This document shows positions 1-8,456 of a DNA stretch of 64,000 bases, one piece after another. The notes under the pieces are model-generated. The model made no database searches and was not told the DNA's origin. It worked only from the letters and a program-made list of their open reading frames with translations. A program made the position numbers and the translations under genes. The stretch's first letter is position 1; every line of letters starts with the position of its first letter. This DNA comes from Hydrogenophilales bacterium 28-61-23 (GTDB lineage: Bacteria; Pseudomonadota; Gammaproteobacteria; Burkholderiales; Thiobacillaceae), in NCBI GenBank assembly GCA_002281555.1, contig NCGJ01000010.1:258190-322189 (forward strand). Reading direction: 5' to 3'.

Positions 1-112
1 CAGCGCACAGAATCATCTGTGCCTTTCAGCGCAATGTGGAAACCGGTAGTGCTTGAAGCGGATTACTTCTTGTACGTCGGCCTCCGTTCCATTTTTTTGC
101 GCGGAATTCGCC

Positions 113-484
113 ATGATTAAACGAGTTATTGTGATGCTGCTCGCTTTGCTATCCGTTGCCCATGCGGAGCCCCCGGCTGCTGTGCAAGCAGAAGTCAATT
201 TTCTGCTTGGCTATGTCGAGGGGTCCGGATGTGCGTTTTATCGCAACGGCACTTGGCACGATTCGAAAGAGGCACAGGCGCATTTGCGCGACAAGTACCA
301 ATGGTTGGCGGCAAGAAATCTGATTAACACCGCTGAAGATTTTATTGAACGCGCTGCCAAGCAAAGCAGTTTTACCGGTCGGGCTTATAAGGTGAAATGT
401 AATGGTGGCCCGACGATTACGACTAACCAGTGGTTGCGTGACGAACTAACGCTCATGCGTACTGATGGGCATTTAAAAAACTAA
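113..484 (+). CDS. DUF5329 family exported protein
   Basis: The 123-residue product starts with a basic residue pair and a hydrophobic stretch ending in SVAHA (about residues 1-18), which looks like a Sec signal peptide, so the protein is probably periplasmic. The body carries the pattern I associate with DUF5329 (YfeK-like) proteins: a VEGSGCAFYRNG block, an HLRDKY block, an AEDFIERAAKQSS block and a late conserved Cys (KCNGG). The function of the family is not established. I chose the ATG at 113 because it places the signal peptide at the N-terminus; an in-frame ATG at 53 would add 20 residues of unlike character. It stands alone, with no close co-directional partner. Confidence 0.78.
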   Translation: MIKRVIVMLLALLSVAHAEPPAAVQAEVNFLLGYVEGSGCAFYRNGTWHDSKEAQAHLRDKYQWLAARNLINTAEDFIERAAKQSSFTGRAYKVKCNGGPTITTNQWLRDELTLMRTDGHLKN

Positions 485-657
485 GGCACTCGGATTCCAG
501 CACGTCGGGACAGCAGTTCGTCTGTCCTCACTCAGCCGAACACCATGCGTCAATCATATCTTCAGCCCACCCAAACCATTAGCCGATCACGCCCCGGTCA
601 GCTATGTGGACAGGATATGAGCGCCTTGATCTGTCAGGGGAGTCGCTGCAGAGGAAA

Positions 658-673
658 CCACTGATCGCAGTGG
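658..673. other. 16-bp perfect palindrome upstream of the MipA-like gene
   Basis: CCACTG and CAGTGG flank a 4-base centre about 90 bases upstream of the next start codon. It could be an operator or a small hairpin. Nothing else recognisable was found between 485 and 761. The call rests on symmetry alone. Confidence 0.25.
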
Positions 674-761
674 ACACGAATCCCGGGGCACGGTGTCATT
701 GCATGAATAGGGGGCCAGTCGGAATGGATGTCTCCAGAATCGAAGATCCTGACGGAGCAAG

Positions 762-1574
762 ATGCAAATGAACCCTACTCTCCCAAGATGGATCCCCTCT
801 TCAGTCGGGATCCGATCCACTACCTTCGTACTTGCTTTGATTGTGCCGCTGGCTGCCCTAGCAGAGCTCTCAAATGAACCCCTGCTCGGACCTGGCCTGC
901 GCTCGCGGCCAGCCTACGATGGTTCGGATTCTCAACAGGGGGAACTGGTTCCGGTTGTCCGCCACTTCGGCCAGCCCTGGTTCGCGCGCTCGACCCAGGG
1001 CGTGCTCGAGGGCGGCGTCCGGATGGAACCTGCACCGGGGCTCCATGCCGGCGCGCAACTGGCCTACGAGCCCGGGCGTCAAACGAGCGAATCCGATTTC
1101 CTCAAGAATCACGGCGTCACGGGTGTTGACCGTGGCGCATCGGTCGGCGCGCATCTTGAATGGGACCACTCCTTCGGCCCCATGCCGATCACCCTGCTCG
1201 CGCGGGTGCGGCAGCACACCGACGCTGATCGCGGCGCCCAGGCCGACTTTCGCCTCAGCGCAGGGGGCTACCAGAGCGGACGCTTCGCTGCGGGCGTGTT
1301 TACGCAAGGCACATGGGCGAACACGAAATCGACTGGCTCTTTCTACGACATTACGCCGCAGCAGTCAGTCGCCACCGGCTTGCCGGCGTTCAGTGCTGAA
1401 AGCGGCTGGTTGTTCGCGAGCTTCGGTGTCCTCTGGTCGGTCGACCTGAATAAGAACTGGGTTGTGGTCGGCAACCTGGAATCGCGACACCTGCTTGGCG
1501 ATGCCTCCCGCAGCCCGCTTGCGGAACGCGATTCGAATTTCTATACGAGCGCGGGCCTCGCCTATCGTTATTGA
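762..1574 (+). CDS. MipA/OmpV family outer-membrane protein
   Basis: The product is 270 residues, a usual length for MipA/OmpV proteins. A long signal peptide is visible (basic start, then a hydrophobic FVLALIVPLAALA core ending near residue 34). After it come GLRSRPAYDGSD, typical of the first strand of the family, and alternating aromatic/hydrophobic strands ending in a C-terminal aromatic residue (LAYRY), as expected for a Bam-inserted beta barrel. MipA was described as a scaffold for murein-synthesising enzymes; many homologues are simply barrels of unknown cargo. GGAG lies just upstream of the ATG at 762; a second ATG at 768 is equally possible. Regulators that often sit next to mipA genes are not present here. 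Confidence 0.8.
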   Translation: MQMNPTLPRWIPSSVGIRSTTFVLALIVPLAALAELSNEPLLGPGLRSRPAYDGSDSQQGELVPVVRHFGQPWFARSTQGVLEGGVRMEPAPGLHAGAQLAYEPGRQTSESDFLKNHGVTGVDRGASVGAHLEWDHSFGPMPITLLARVRQHTDADRGAQADFRLSAGGYQSGRFAAGVFTQGTWANTKSTGSFYDITPQQSVATGLPAFSAESGWLFASFGVLWSVDLNKNWVVVGNLESRHLLGDASRSPLAERDSNFYTSAGLAYRY

Positions 1575-1856
1575 AGTGCAGGCAGAACGGTCCAATGCCA
1601 TCAAGCTCACTGATGGGATGCCTCATTCAGGGGAAAGGGTTGCCGTGATAGCTCCGTCATTGCCACTACTTAACGCGGCGTGTTATTCCTTCATGTGCCT
1701 GCCTTGCCATCACAAACATGTCTAACGCATCGCATTACTCCAACACCTCCGAGAAAAGCATGCTCATGCCTCACCCGCAGTCGCGGATATCCCGGAAATT
1801 TGATCTGCAACCATTCAACGCACCGTTACTTTTGGAAGGCGTCAGTCGGGGCACGC

Positions 1857-2564
1857 GTGATCTTTGAATTCATCGAAGACATCGTGAAGATGGCGCTTAT
1901 CGTCGCCTGCCTTTATTTTGTCCTGGGTGAGGCTGCGCGCCGCATGCAACCAGCATGGTCTGAACCCATAGGGAAGCACCGTTTGATCACGCTATGGGTG
2001 CTCATCCTCGCGGTATCTGCCATCAAGCTGACCGAAGATGTGATCGGCGGGGAGTCAGGTCCGATCGACAGAGCCATTCTGCTATTCATCCATGGTCATG
2101 TTCCACGCGCACTAAACGGGTTCTTTGAAGCGGTCACCTCGACAGGGGCATCCTGGGTTCTATTACCGCTCGCAACCGGCATTTCAATCGCACTTCTGTG
2201 GGCCAGGCGCCGATTTGAGTCTCTGCTTGTTGCCGCTTCGGTGCTCAGCGCAGCGATGGTGATTTACTTTGTCAAAATGGTGGTCGGCCGAGCCCGGCCC
2301 GCGCTGTGGGACTCCGAGTGGTATTGGGGTTCCAGCTTTCCCAGCGGGCATACGCTCGCCGTCGCGGCATTCGCTACTGCCGTTGCTCTTTGCGTGAGCC
2401 GGATCAGGCCGGCAGCGGGCACGCTCGCGCTGTCGCTAGCGATCGCATGGATTACGCTGGTCGGTATTTCGCGTCTTGTGCTTGGTGTGCACTGGCCGAC
2501 AGACGTATTGGTCGCTGCCTGCATCGGGGCCTTTCTCCCTCTAGCGATGAGCGTTGTGCATTAG
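1857..2564 (+). CDS. PAP2-superfamily membrane phosphatase
   Basis: A multi-pass membrane protein carrying the three phosphatase motifs of the PAP2 superfamily in order: KMVVGRARP (motif 1), PSGHT (motif 2) and SRLVLGVHWPTDV (motif 3, with the catalytic His). Such enzymes remove phosphate from phosphatidic acid, undecaprenyl pyrophosphate or similar lipids on the outer face of the inner membrane; the substrate here is unknown. The frame is open back to an ATG at 1680, but those first 59 residues are Cys- and Pro-rich and unlike the family, so I favour the GTG at 1857 (GGGG about 8 bases upstream). An ATG at 1890 is a further option. No recognisable gene lies between 1575 and 1856. Confidence 0.8.
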   Translation: MIFEFIEDIVKMALIVACLYFVLGEAARRMQPAWSEPIGKHRLITLWVLILAVSAIKLTEDVIGGESGPIDRAILLFIHGHVPRALNGFFEAVTSTGASWVLLPLATGISIALLWARRRFESLLVAASVLSAAMVIYFVKMVVGRARPALWDSEWYWGSSFPSGHTLAVAAFATAVALCVSRIRPAAGTLALSLAIAWITLVGISRLVLGVHWPTDVLVAACIGAFLPLAMSVVH

Positions 2565-2740
2565 GTACGTTATGGCCGAGGCACTGCTGCGCCCCACTTA
2601 CGACTGGGAGCTTTCTGGAGCACTCACCCGATGCCGTACGAAGCAGTCTTTCGTGAACGGCTGGAATCAGATTAGGGCGAGTGACCGTTGTGGCCGAGCT
2701 GCCGACCGTCATGAAGATTTGCCGAGTGTTTCGTTCTGAT

Positions 2741-3451
2741 TCAACCCGGCCGGTAAAGCAGGAACACAGTCGGCCGTTTTTGGATATCCGGCAGCTTGCC
2801 TTGCCAGGCGGCGATTTTGCGGGTGGCGAGCAATTCACTGTCGAGCGTGAGGTCGCACGCGATGGTCAGCAAGGTATCCGGCTGGCAAGCGGTCAGCAGG
2901 GTTTCCAGCATGGCGTGATTGCGATACGGCGTTTCAATGAAAACCTGCGCGGCATCTTCTTTCTGAGAGCGCTTTTCCAGTTCGCGCAGCGCTTTGGCGC
3001 GTTCATCCGGTTTCGTGGGCAAATAGCCGTGGAAGGCGAAACGTTGTCCGACCAGGCCGGAACCCATCAGCGCCAGCAGAATCGAGGAGGGCCCGGTCAA
3101 GGGGCGCACGCGGATGCCGTGTTGATGCGCCAGTCGCACCAGGTTGGCGCCCGGGTCGGCGACGGCCGGGCAGCCGGCTTCCGAGACGAGGCCAACATCC
3201 TGGCCTGCCAGCAGCGGTGCGAGCAGGGTTTCCAGTTCGCTGGCGGGCGTGTGTTCGTTGAGTTCCAGTAGCGTGAGCTGCTGAATTGGCGTGGCGGTGG
3301 GCAGTTGCTTCAGAAAGGCGCGCGCGGTCTTGGCCTGTTCGACGATGAAGGTCGTCAGTTCGGCGGCGATGCGTCGGGTTTCTTCGGGCAGAACATGGCT
3401 GAGTGGCGAGTCGCCAAGCGGCGTCGGGATCAGGTAGAGGATGCCGGCCAC
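2741..3451 (-). CDS. SAM-dependent methyltransferase, RsmI-like
   Basis: The 236-residue product begins [14 protein letters not shown], and SEAGCPAVADPG plus LTGPSSILLAL follow, which are the SAM-binding loops of the tetrapyrrole-methylase/RsmI fold. RsmI 2'-O-methylates C1402 of 16S rRNA. This sequence belongs to the second RsmI-like group that sits beside maf in many betaproteobacteria, and its true target is not established. The gene overlaps the 3' end of maf by 22 bases, so the two are translationally linked. Confidence 0.88.
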   Translation of the reverse strand: MAGILYLIPTPLGDSPLSHVLPEETRRIAAELTTFIVEQAKTARAFLKQLPTATPIQQLTLLELNEHTPASELETLLAPLLAGQDVGLVSEAGCPAVADPGANLVRLAHQHGIRVRPLTGPSSILLALMGSGLVGQRFAFHGYLPTKPDERAKALRELEKRSQKEDAAQVFIETPYRNHAMLETLLTACQPDTLLTIACDLTLDSELLATRKIAAWQGKLPDIQKRPTVFLLYRPG

Positions 3452-4026
3452 GTCAGCACATCCAGTCCTTCGTTGGCGAGCATTTCGGTCAGCTTGATCA
3501 ACGGCAAACCGACCAGCGCGTTCGGGTCTTCGGTTTCGAAACGGGCGATCAGGGCGATGCCGAGCGATTCGCTTTTGACGCTGCCGCAGCAGTTGTAGGG
3601 CTGGTCCTTGTTCAGGTAGGCGGCGATCTGGGCGTCGCTGTATTCGCGCATGACCAGACGCACCGGCACGTTGGCGGTCTGGGTATGGCCAGTACGCGCG
3701 TTGAGCAGGGTCAGCGCGGTATGAAATTCCAGCGCCTTGCCGCGCATGCGCTTGAGTTGGGCGACGGCGTTGTCGAAGTTGCCTGGTTTGCCGAGTTGTT
3801 CGCCGTCAAGCAGGGCGACCTGGTCGGAACCGATGACCAGCGCGTCGGGGAATTTCTCCGCGACGGCCTGGGCTTTCAGGATCGACAGGCGCTGCGCGGT
3901 TTCATCCGGCGACTCGCCAGCCAGCGGCGTCTCGTCGACATCCGGCGCGGCGACTTCGAACGGCACACCCAGCCGGGTGAGCAGTTCGCGCCGGTAGGGT
4001 GAGGTGGAGGCGAGGACGAGTTGCAT
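3430..4026 (-). CDS. maf: Maf-family nucleotide pyrophosphatase (YceF-like)
   Basis: The 198-residue product opens with [12 protein letters not shown], the phosphate-binding loop of Maf/HAM1-like pyrophosphatases, followed by VDE and an [11 protein letters not shown] block containing the catalytic Asp. Family members hydrolyse non-canonical nucleotides; the YceF branch prefers 7-methyl-GTP and keeps it out of RNA. It is the first gene of a two-gene unit with the RsmI-like methyltransferase. Its leader contains the heptamer repeat array described separately. In many betaproteobacteria maf is directly divergent from yceD; here pycBA lies in between. Confidence 0.93.
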   Translation of the reverse strand: MQLVLASTSPYRRELLTRLGVPFEVAAPDVDETPLAGESPDETAQRLSILKAQAVAEKFPDALVIGSDQVALLDGEQLGKPGNFDNAVAQLKRMRGKALEFHTALTLLNARTGHTQTANVPVRLVMREYSDAQIAAYLNKDQPYNCCGSVKSESLGIALIARFETEDPNALVGLPLIKLTEMLANEGLDVLTWPASST

Positions 4027-4037
4027 GGTTTACGGCG

Positions 4038-4142
4038 TGAAAGGTGAAAGGTGAAAGGTGAAAGGTGAAATGTGAAAGGTGAAATGTGAAATGTGAAATG
4101 TGAAATGTGAAATGTGAAATGTGAAATGTGAAATGTGAAATG
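4038..4142. repeat. Heptamer tandem array, 15 copies of TGAAAKG
   Basis: Fifteen consecutive 7-base units read TGAAAGG (copies 1-4 and 6) or TGAAATG (the other ten). The array lies between pycB and maf in what would be the maf leader, starting 11 bases upstream of the maf ATG. A second, shorter array of the same family lies at 35788-35815. There are no spacers, so this is not a CRISPR. Confidence 0.95.
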
Positions 4143-4149
4143 TGATGCG

Positions 4150-4240
4150 GCTGCGCCGTGGGTGAAAGGTGATTGGTGGAACGGGGTGTATTTCACCTTT
4201 CACCGAAGCCGCGCAGCGGCAAGTCACCTTTCACATTTCA
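4150..4240. repeat. Inverted repeat arms attached to the heptamer array
   Basis: A perfect 12-bp inverted pair, GGTGAAAGGTGA at 4160-4171 and its complement ending near 4203, is flanked by imperfect GC-rich arms (GCGGCTGCGCC at the left, GCCGCGCAGCGGC at the right) and then by reverse-oriented heptamers (CACCTTTCACATTTCAC) up to 4239. The stop codon of pycB (TGA at 4240-4238 on the minus strand) is the first three bases of one of these heptamers. The whole could fold as a large hairpin in the pycB-maf spacer. Confidence 0.85.
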
Positions 4241-6100
4241 CGCTTCTGGCTGAATCTCGACCAGGACCTGATCCGGCGTGACCGCATCGCCTTTGGCGAC
4301 ATGCACCGCGACGACTGTGCCGGTGACCGGCGCCTGGACTTCGTTTTCCATCTTCATCGCTTCGATGACCAGAACGCCGTCGCCGGCCTTGATCTTGTCG
4401 CCGAGCTTGACCTTGACATCGACGATGGCGCCCGGCATCGCGGTGGTGACGCAGCCGGCGTGGGTCGGGCGCGGGCGTTGCTTGACGCCACCGGGCAGAT
4501 CGGCTTTTTTGCTCGATGTCTTGCGCGCGGCGCCGGTGCCTGGGGTGACCTCGACTTCGTCCAGCGCTTCAAGCAGCACTTCCTCGGCGACGCCATCGAC
4601 ATGGACGTAGAACGGGCGCTCGCCATCGCCGGCATGGCCGGTGCCCTTGATGCGGATGTGATAGGTCTCGCCATGCAGCGTGACGTTGAATTCGCTCGGG
4701 GCGTAGACCGCCGGGCAGGCGGTGGCCAATTTGGCTTCCGGCGGCAATAGCGGTTCCGGCGTCAGCGCGCCGCCGGCGCGTTCTTGCAGGAAGGTGCGGC
4801 CGAGATCGGGGAACATCGCGTAGGTCAGCACGTCCTCGTCCGATTTCGCCAAGCCTTCCGCTTCGCCGCGCAATTTGTCGAGTTCGTCGCTGAGCAGGTC
4901 GGCCGGGCGGCAGGCGATGACTTCCTGATTGCCGACGGCGAGCTGTTTGACTTCCTCGTTGACCTGTCCCGGCGCCGCGCCGTAGCGGCCTAGCAGGTAG
5001 CTCTTCACTTCGTTGGTGACCGATTTGTAGCGGCCGCCGGTGAGCACGTTCAGTACGGCCTGGGTGCCGACGATCTGCGAGGTGGGAGTGACTAACGGCG
5101 GGTAGCCCAAATCGGCGCGCACGCGCGGAATCTCGGCCAACACCTCATCCATACGCTCGAGCGCGCCTTGTTCCTTCAGCTGATTGACCAGGTTGGAGAT
5201 CATGCCGCCGGGTACTTGCGAAACCAGGATGCGGGTGTCGACCTGCTGGCCTTTCATTTCGAACTGCCAGTATTTTTTGCGCACTTCCTTGAAGTAGGCG
5301 GTGATCTCCTGAAGCTTGATCAGGTCGATGCCGGTGTCGTATTCGGTGCCGGCGAAGGCGGCGACCAGGCTTTCGGTGGTGGGGTGGCTGGCGCCTTCCG
5401 AGAAGGCGGAAAGGCAGGTGTCGATCATCACCGCGCCGGCTTCGACGCCCTTCATGTGCGCCATGCTGGCCAGGCCGGAGGTGGCATGGCTGTGCAGGTG
5501 GATGGGCAGGGAGACCGCGGCTTTCAATGACTTGACCAGTTCCGCCGTGGTGTAAGGCGTGAGCAGGCCGGCCATGTCCTTGATCGCCAGCGTGTCGCAG
5601 CCCATGGTCTCGAGCTGGCGCGCCATGGTGACGAAATAACGGATGTCATGCACCGGGCTGGTGGTGTAGCTAAGCGTGCCTTCCGCATGTTTGCCGGCGG
5701 CTTTCACCGCTTCGATGGAAACGCGCAGGTTGCGGATGTCGTTCATCGCATCGAAGACGCGGAATACATCGACGCCGTTGTCGGCCGATTTCTGCACGAA
5801 AGCGCGTACCAGATCGTCCGGGTAATGCCGGTAGCCGAGCAGGTTCTGGCCGCGCAGCAACATCTGGATGCGCGAGTTGGGCAGCGCGCGGCGCAGTTTG
5901 CGCAGGCGTTCCCACGGGTCTTCCTTGAGGAAGCGCACGCAGGCGTCGAAGGTGGCGCCGCCCCAGGCTTCGAGCGACCAGAATCCGGCGTTGTCGAGCT
6001 TGGCGCAGATCGGCAACATGTCTTCGGTGCGCATGCGGGTGGCGATCAGGGACTGATGTCCGTCGCGCAGAACCAGTTCGGTGATCTTGACTTGAGTCAT
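4238..6100 (-). CDS. pycB: Pyruvate carboxylase subunit B (carboxyltransferase + biotin carrier)
   Basis: The 620-residue product starts with an HMGL-like carboxyltransferase domain (LRDGHQSL near residue 12, WGGATFDACVRFL, QMLLRGQNLLGYR) carrying metal-binding Asp and His residues, followed by the conserved carboxylase domain and an Ala/Pro linker. It ends with a biotinyl domain whose EAMKMEN motif places the biotinylated Lys near residue 583. The protein resembles the alpha subunit of oxaloacetate decarboxylase, but no beta or gamma membrane subunits are present and a biotin carboxylase gene lies directly upstream. It therefore most likely moves CO2 from biotin to pyruvate, giving oxaloacetate (anaplerosis), in a two-subunit pyruvate carboxylase. 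Its stop codon sits in the heptamer repeat element. Confidence 0.88.
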   Translation of the reverse strand: MTQVKITELVLRDGHQSLIATRMRTEDMLPICAKLDNAGFWSLEAWGGATFDACVRFLKEDPWERLRKLRRALPNSRIQMLLRGQNLLGYRHYPDDLVRAFVQKSADNGVDVFRVFDAMNDIRNLRVSIEAVKAAGKHAEGTLSYTTSPVHDIRYFVTMARQLETMGCDTLAIKDMAGLLTPYTTAELVKSLKAAVSLPIHLHSHATSGLASMAHMKGVEAGAVMIDTCLSAFSEGASHPTTESLVAAFAGTEYDTGIDLIKLQEITAYFKEVRKKYWQFEMKGQQVDTRILVSQVPGGMISNLVNQLKEQGALERMDEVLAEIPRVRADLGYPPLVTPTSQIVGTQAVLNVLTGGRYKSVTNEVKSYLLGRYGAAPGQVNEEVKQLAVGNQEVIACRPADLLSDELDKLRGEAEGLAKSDEDVLTYAMFPDLGRTFLQERAGGALTPEPLLPPEAKLATACPAVYAPSEFNVTLHGETYHIRIKGTGHAGDGERPFYVHVDGVAEEVLLEALDEVEVTPGTGAARKTSSKKADLPGGVKQRPRPTHAGCVTTAMPGAIVDVKVKLGDKIKAGDGVLVIEAMKMENEVQAPVTGTVVAVHVAKGDAVTPDQVLVEIQPEA

Positions 6101-6145
6101 CGTGGCTTCCTTGTAAGTCTGACTAACGACGCGAACGGTGACCGT

Positions 6146-7564
6146 TCAAATGCCCAGGTGCGCGGCAATCGCCGCCGAGATGGCTGCCGCCTTCATTTCC
6201 GGCGGCTGACGCACGGCATAGTTGAGCAGTTCCGGGTGCGACTCGACAAAGCTGGTGTTGAAGCGGCCGCTGCGGAATTGCTCGTTCAGCAGAATTTCCT
6301 GGTAATACGGGATAGTGGTTTTCACGCCATATACGCCCATGTCGTCCAACGAACGCCGGCCGCGCTCGATGACGCCTTCCCAGGTCAGCGCCCACACGGT
6401 CAGTTTGGCGCACATCGAGTCGTAATAAGGCGGGATGGTGTAGCCGGAATACATCGCCGCATCGGTGCGCACGCCAGGTCCGCCCGGTGCGTAGTAACGC
6501 GTGATGCGGCCAAAGCTGGGCAGGAAGCCGTTTTTCGGGTCTTCCGCGTTGATGCGGAATTCCATGGCAAAACCGCGATGGTGGATATCTTCCTGCTTGT
6601 ACTGCAGCGGCAGACCGTCGGTAATGCGGATCTGCTCCTGCACGATGTCGATGCCGGTGATGCTTTCGGTCACCGTATGTTCGACCTGCAAGCGTGTATT
6701 CATTTCCATGAAGTAGAACTGGTTGTCGGCATCGAGCAGGAATTCCACCGTGCCGGCGTTCTCGTAGCCCACAGCCTTGGCGGCGCGCACCGCCAGTTTG
6801 CCGATGTATTCGCGTTGCGCTTCGGTCAATTGCGGCGACGGAGCGATTTCGATCAATTTCTGATTACGGCGCTGAATGGAACAGTCGCGTTCATATAAAT
6901 GCACGCAGTTGCCGTGGCTGTCGCCGATGATCTGGACTTCGATGTGCTTCGGGTTGACGACGCATTTTTCGAGAAATACTTCCGGTTTGCCGAAGGCTTT
7001 GCTGGCCTCGGAGACGACACGCTCGTAATTTTTGACCAGTTCGTCATCCGAGTCGCAGCGTCGAATACCGCGACCGCCGCCGCCGTTGGTCGCTTTCAGC
7101 ATGATCGGATAGCCGATTTCGCGCGCCAGTTTCAACGCTTCGTCGGCGTTTTCCAGATTGTGATCGGAACCGGGGATGACCGGGATGCCGGCTTTGATCA
7201 TGGCCAGACGGGCTTGAATCTTGTCACCCATCTGCGTAATGACTTTTGCCGAGGGGCCGATGAATTTGATGCCGCGCCGCGCGCAGACTTCCGCCAGAAC
7301 CGGGTTCTCCGACAGAAAACCGTAACCGGGATGCAGCGCGTCGCAACCGGAAGCCACCGCCAGATTGACGATGTTGTGGGCGTTGAGATAGCCAAGCACC
7401 GGGTCGGAGCCTATGTTGTAGGCGGCATCCGCTTTCTTGACATGCAGACCATGTCGGTCGGCGTCGGTGTAAATGGCCACCGCCTGGATGCCCATTTCCT
7501 TGCATGCGCGAACAATCCGTACGGCGATTTCACCCCGGTTTGCGATGAGTATTTTCCTGATCAC
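6146..7564 (-). CDS. pycA: Pyruvate carboxylase subunit A (biotin carboxylase)
   Basis: The 472-residue product begins MIRKILIANRGEIAVRI, typical of biotin carboxylases. It carries the ATP-grasp Gly-rich loop GGGGRGIR, the EKC...HIEVQ segment and the EMNTRLQVEHTVTE active-site block. It carboxylates biotin using ATP and bicarbonate. It resembles AccC, but the pairing with pycB 45 bases downstream, and the absence of accB beside it, argue for pyruvate carboxylase. It is the first gene of the pycA-pycB unit and is divergent from yceD with a 123-base shared upstream region. Confidence 0.88.
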   Translation of the reverse strand: MIRKILIANRGEIAVRIVRACKEMGIQAVAIYTDADRHGLHVKKADAAYNIGSDPVLGYLNAHNIVNLAVASGCDALHPGYGFLSENPVLAEVCARRGIKFIGPSAKVITQMGDKIQARLAMIKAGIPVIPGSDHNLENADEALKLAREIGYPIMLKATNGGGGRGIRRCDSDDELVKNYERVVSEASKAFGKPEVFLEKCVVNPKHIEVQIIGDSHGNCVHLYERDCSIQRRNQKLIEIAPSPQLTEAQREYIGKLAVRAAKAVGYENAGTVEFLLDADNQFYFMEMNTRLQVEHTVTESITGIDIVQEQIRITDGLPLQYKQEDIHHRGFAMEFRINAEDPKNGFLPSFGRITRYYAPGGPGVRTDAAMYSGYTIPPYYDSMCAKLTVWALTWEGVIERGRRSLDDMGVYGVKTTIPYYQEILLNEQFRSGRFNTSFVESHPELLNYAVRQPPEMKAAAISAAIAAHLGI

Positions 7565-7649
7565 TCTTAGGCCCTAGAAAGTGGTGTTGCGCCGGCAAGA
7601 GGCACATCGGCTCCATATGCCGCATAAAGCGGCAACGACTCCGTCGCCT

Positions 7650-7678
7650 TTGACAAAAACAGCCGCGCAGCTTAGCAT
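7650..7678 (+). promoter_or_regulatory. Consensus-like sigma-70 promoter for yceD-rpmF
   Basis: TTGACA at 7650-7655 and TAGCAT at 7673-7678 are separated by 17 bases, close to the ideal for a housekeeping promoter. The predicted transcription start (about 7685) falls almost on the yceD ATG at 7688, which would make the yceD message nearly leaderless. Confidence 0.65.
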
Positions 7679-7687
7679 TTAAGGCTT

Positions 7688-8140
7688 ATGTCTGCACGGA
7701 GCCCCTTCGATAGCCTGCAATTTGCCAAGTCCGGCGAGAGTCTGAGCGGCAGTTTGTCTATCGAGGAGTTGCCGCGTTTGGGCGATAGTTTGAGGCCAGA
7801 CGATGCCGCTGTTCAATACCGGCTGTCAGGTGTCTTGGCGGCGGGGCGTCCGGCGCTGCGGTTGGAAGTCGAGGCTGTGGTCTGGCTAGTCTGTCAGCGC
7901 TGTATGGCGATGTATCCCGAGGCTCTGGTCTTGGATCGTGTTTTGCCGATAGCCCGGAATGAGGCGGAGCTGGATTACTGGGAGAAGCTTGATCCTTTGC
8001 TGGATGCATTGGTGGCCGATCCCGCGCTGGATGTTGCCGCCTTGGTTGAAGATGAGGTGCTGCTCAGCTTGCCGGTTGTGGCGCTTCATGCCGAGGGTGG
8101 CTGTAACCCGGATGCCTTGGCGCTCAAGTATGTGGACTGA
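7688..8140 (+). CDS. yceD: YceD family protein (DUF177)
   Basis: The 150-residue product has the opening (DSLQFAKSGESLSG), the central CQRCM pair of cysteines and the acidic C-terminal part (ALVEDEVLLSLP) of YceD. In E. coli YceD is needed for normal 23S rRNA accumulation, and its pairing with rpmF is nearly universal. The gene is 63 bases upstream of rpmF. AAGG directly before the ATG could serve as a ribosome site if transcription begins further upstream than the promoter suggests. Confidence 0.92.
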   Translation: MSARSPFDSLQFAKSGESLSGSLSIEELPRLGDSLRPDDAAVQYRLSGVLAAGRPALRLEVEAVVWLVCQRCMAMYPEALVLDRVLPIARNEAELDYWEKLDPLLDALVADPALDVAALVEDEVLLSLPVVALHAEGGCNPDALALKYVD

Positions 8141-8203
8141 TTGAGGTTCGGCCTCGTATCAATGCATTTGTGAATTTTTGAATTAGGTATTTAGGAGATC
8201 GTC

Positions 8204-8389
8204 ATGGCCGTTCAGCAGAACAAAAAATCCCCCTCCAAGCGTGGCATGCATCGTGCGCACGACTTTCTGACCACCCCGCCGACGGCGGTTGAGCCGACTA
8301 CCGGTGAAACGCACCTGCGTCATCACATCAGTCCCAATGGTTTCTACCGTGGTCGCAAGGTTCTTAACACCAAGGCTGACAACAGCTAA
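8204..8389 (+). CDS. rpmF: 50S ribosomal protein L32
   Basis: The 61-residue basic protein [20 protein letters not shown]... is L32 of the large ribosomal subunit. It has no cysteines, so it is the zinc-independent form. A strong ribosome site (GGAG) precedes the ATG. It lies in the classic yceD-rpmF-plsX-fab order, tying ribosome synthesis to lipid synthesis. Confidence 0.98.
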   Translation: MAVQQNKKSPSKRGMHRAHDFLTTPPTAVEPTTGETHLRHHISPNGFYRGRKVLNTKADNS

Positions 8390-8456
8390 TTTTCACCTAA
8401 TAATCCCGCCCCCAATCCTGCCTGACCAGATGCCAGAGCGTTCGGCCTGATTGGAT

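Noticed and set aside
1680-1856. N-terminal extension of the PAP2 phosphatase from an upstream ATG
   Set aside because: The 59 extra residues are Cys/Pro/His-rich with no similarity to the family and no hydrophobic start.
4038-4142. CRISPR array
   Set aside because: The units are 7 bases long and directly adjacent, with no spacers and no cas genes nearby.
4238-6100. Oxaloacetate decarboxylase alpha subunit
   Set aside because: The fold is the same, but no beta or gamma membrane subunit is present, while a biotin carboxylase gene is directly upstream, which favours pyruvate carboxylase.
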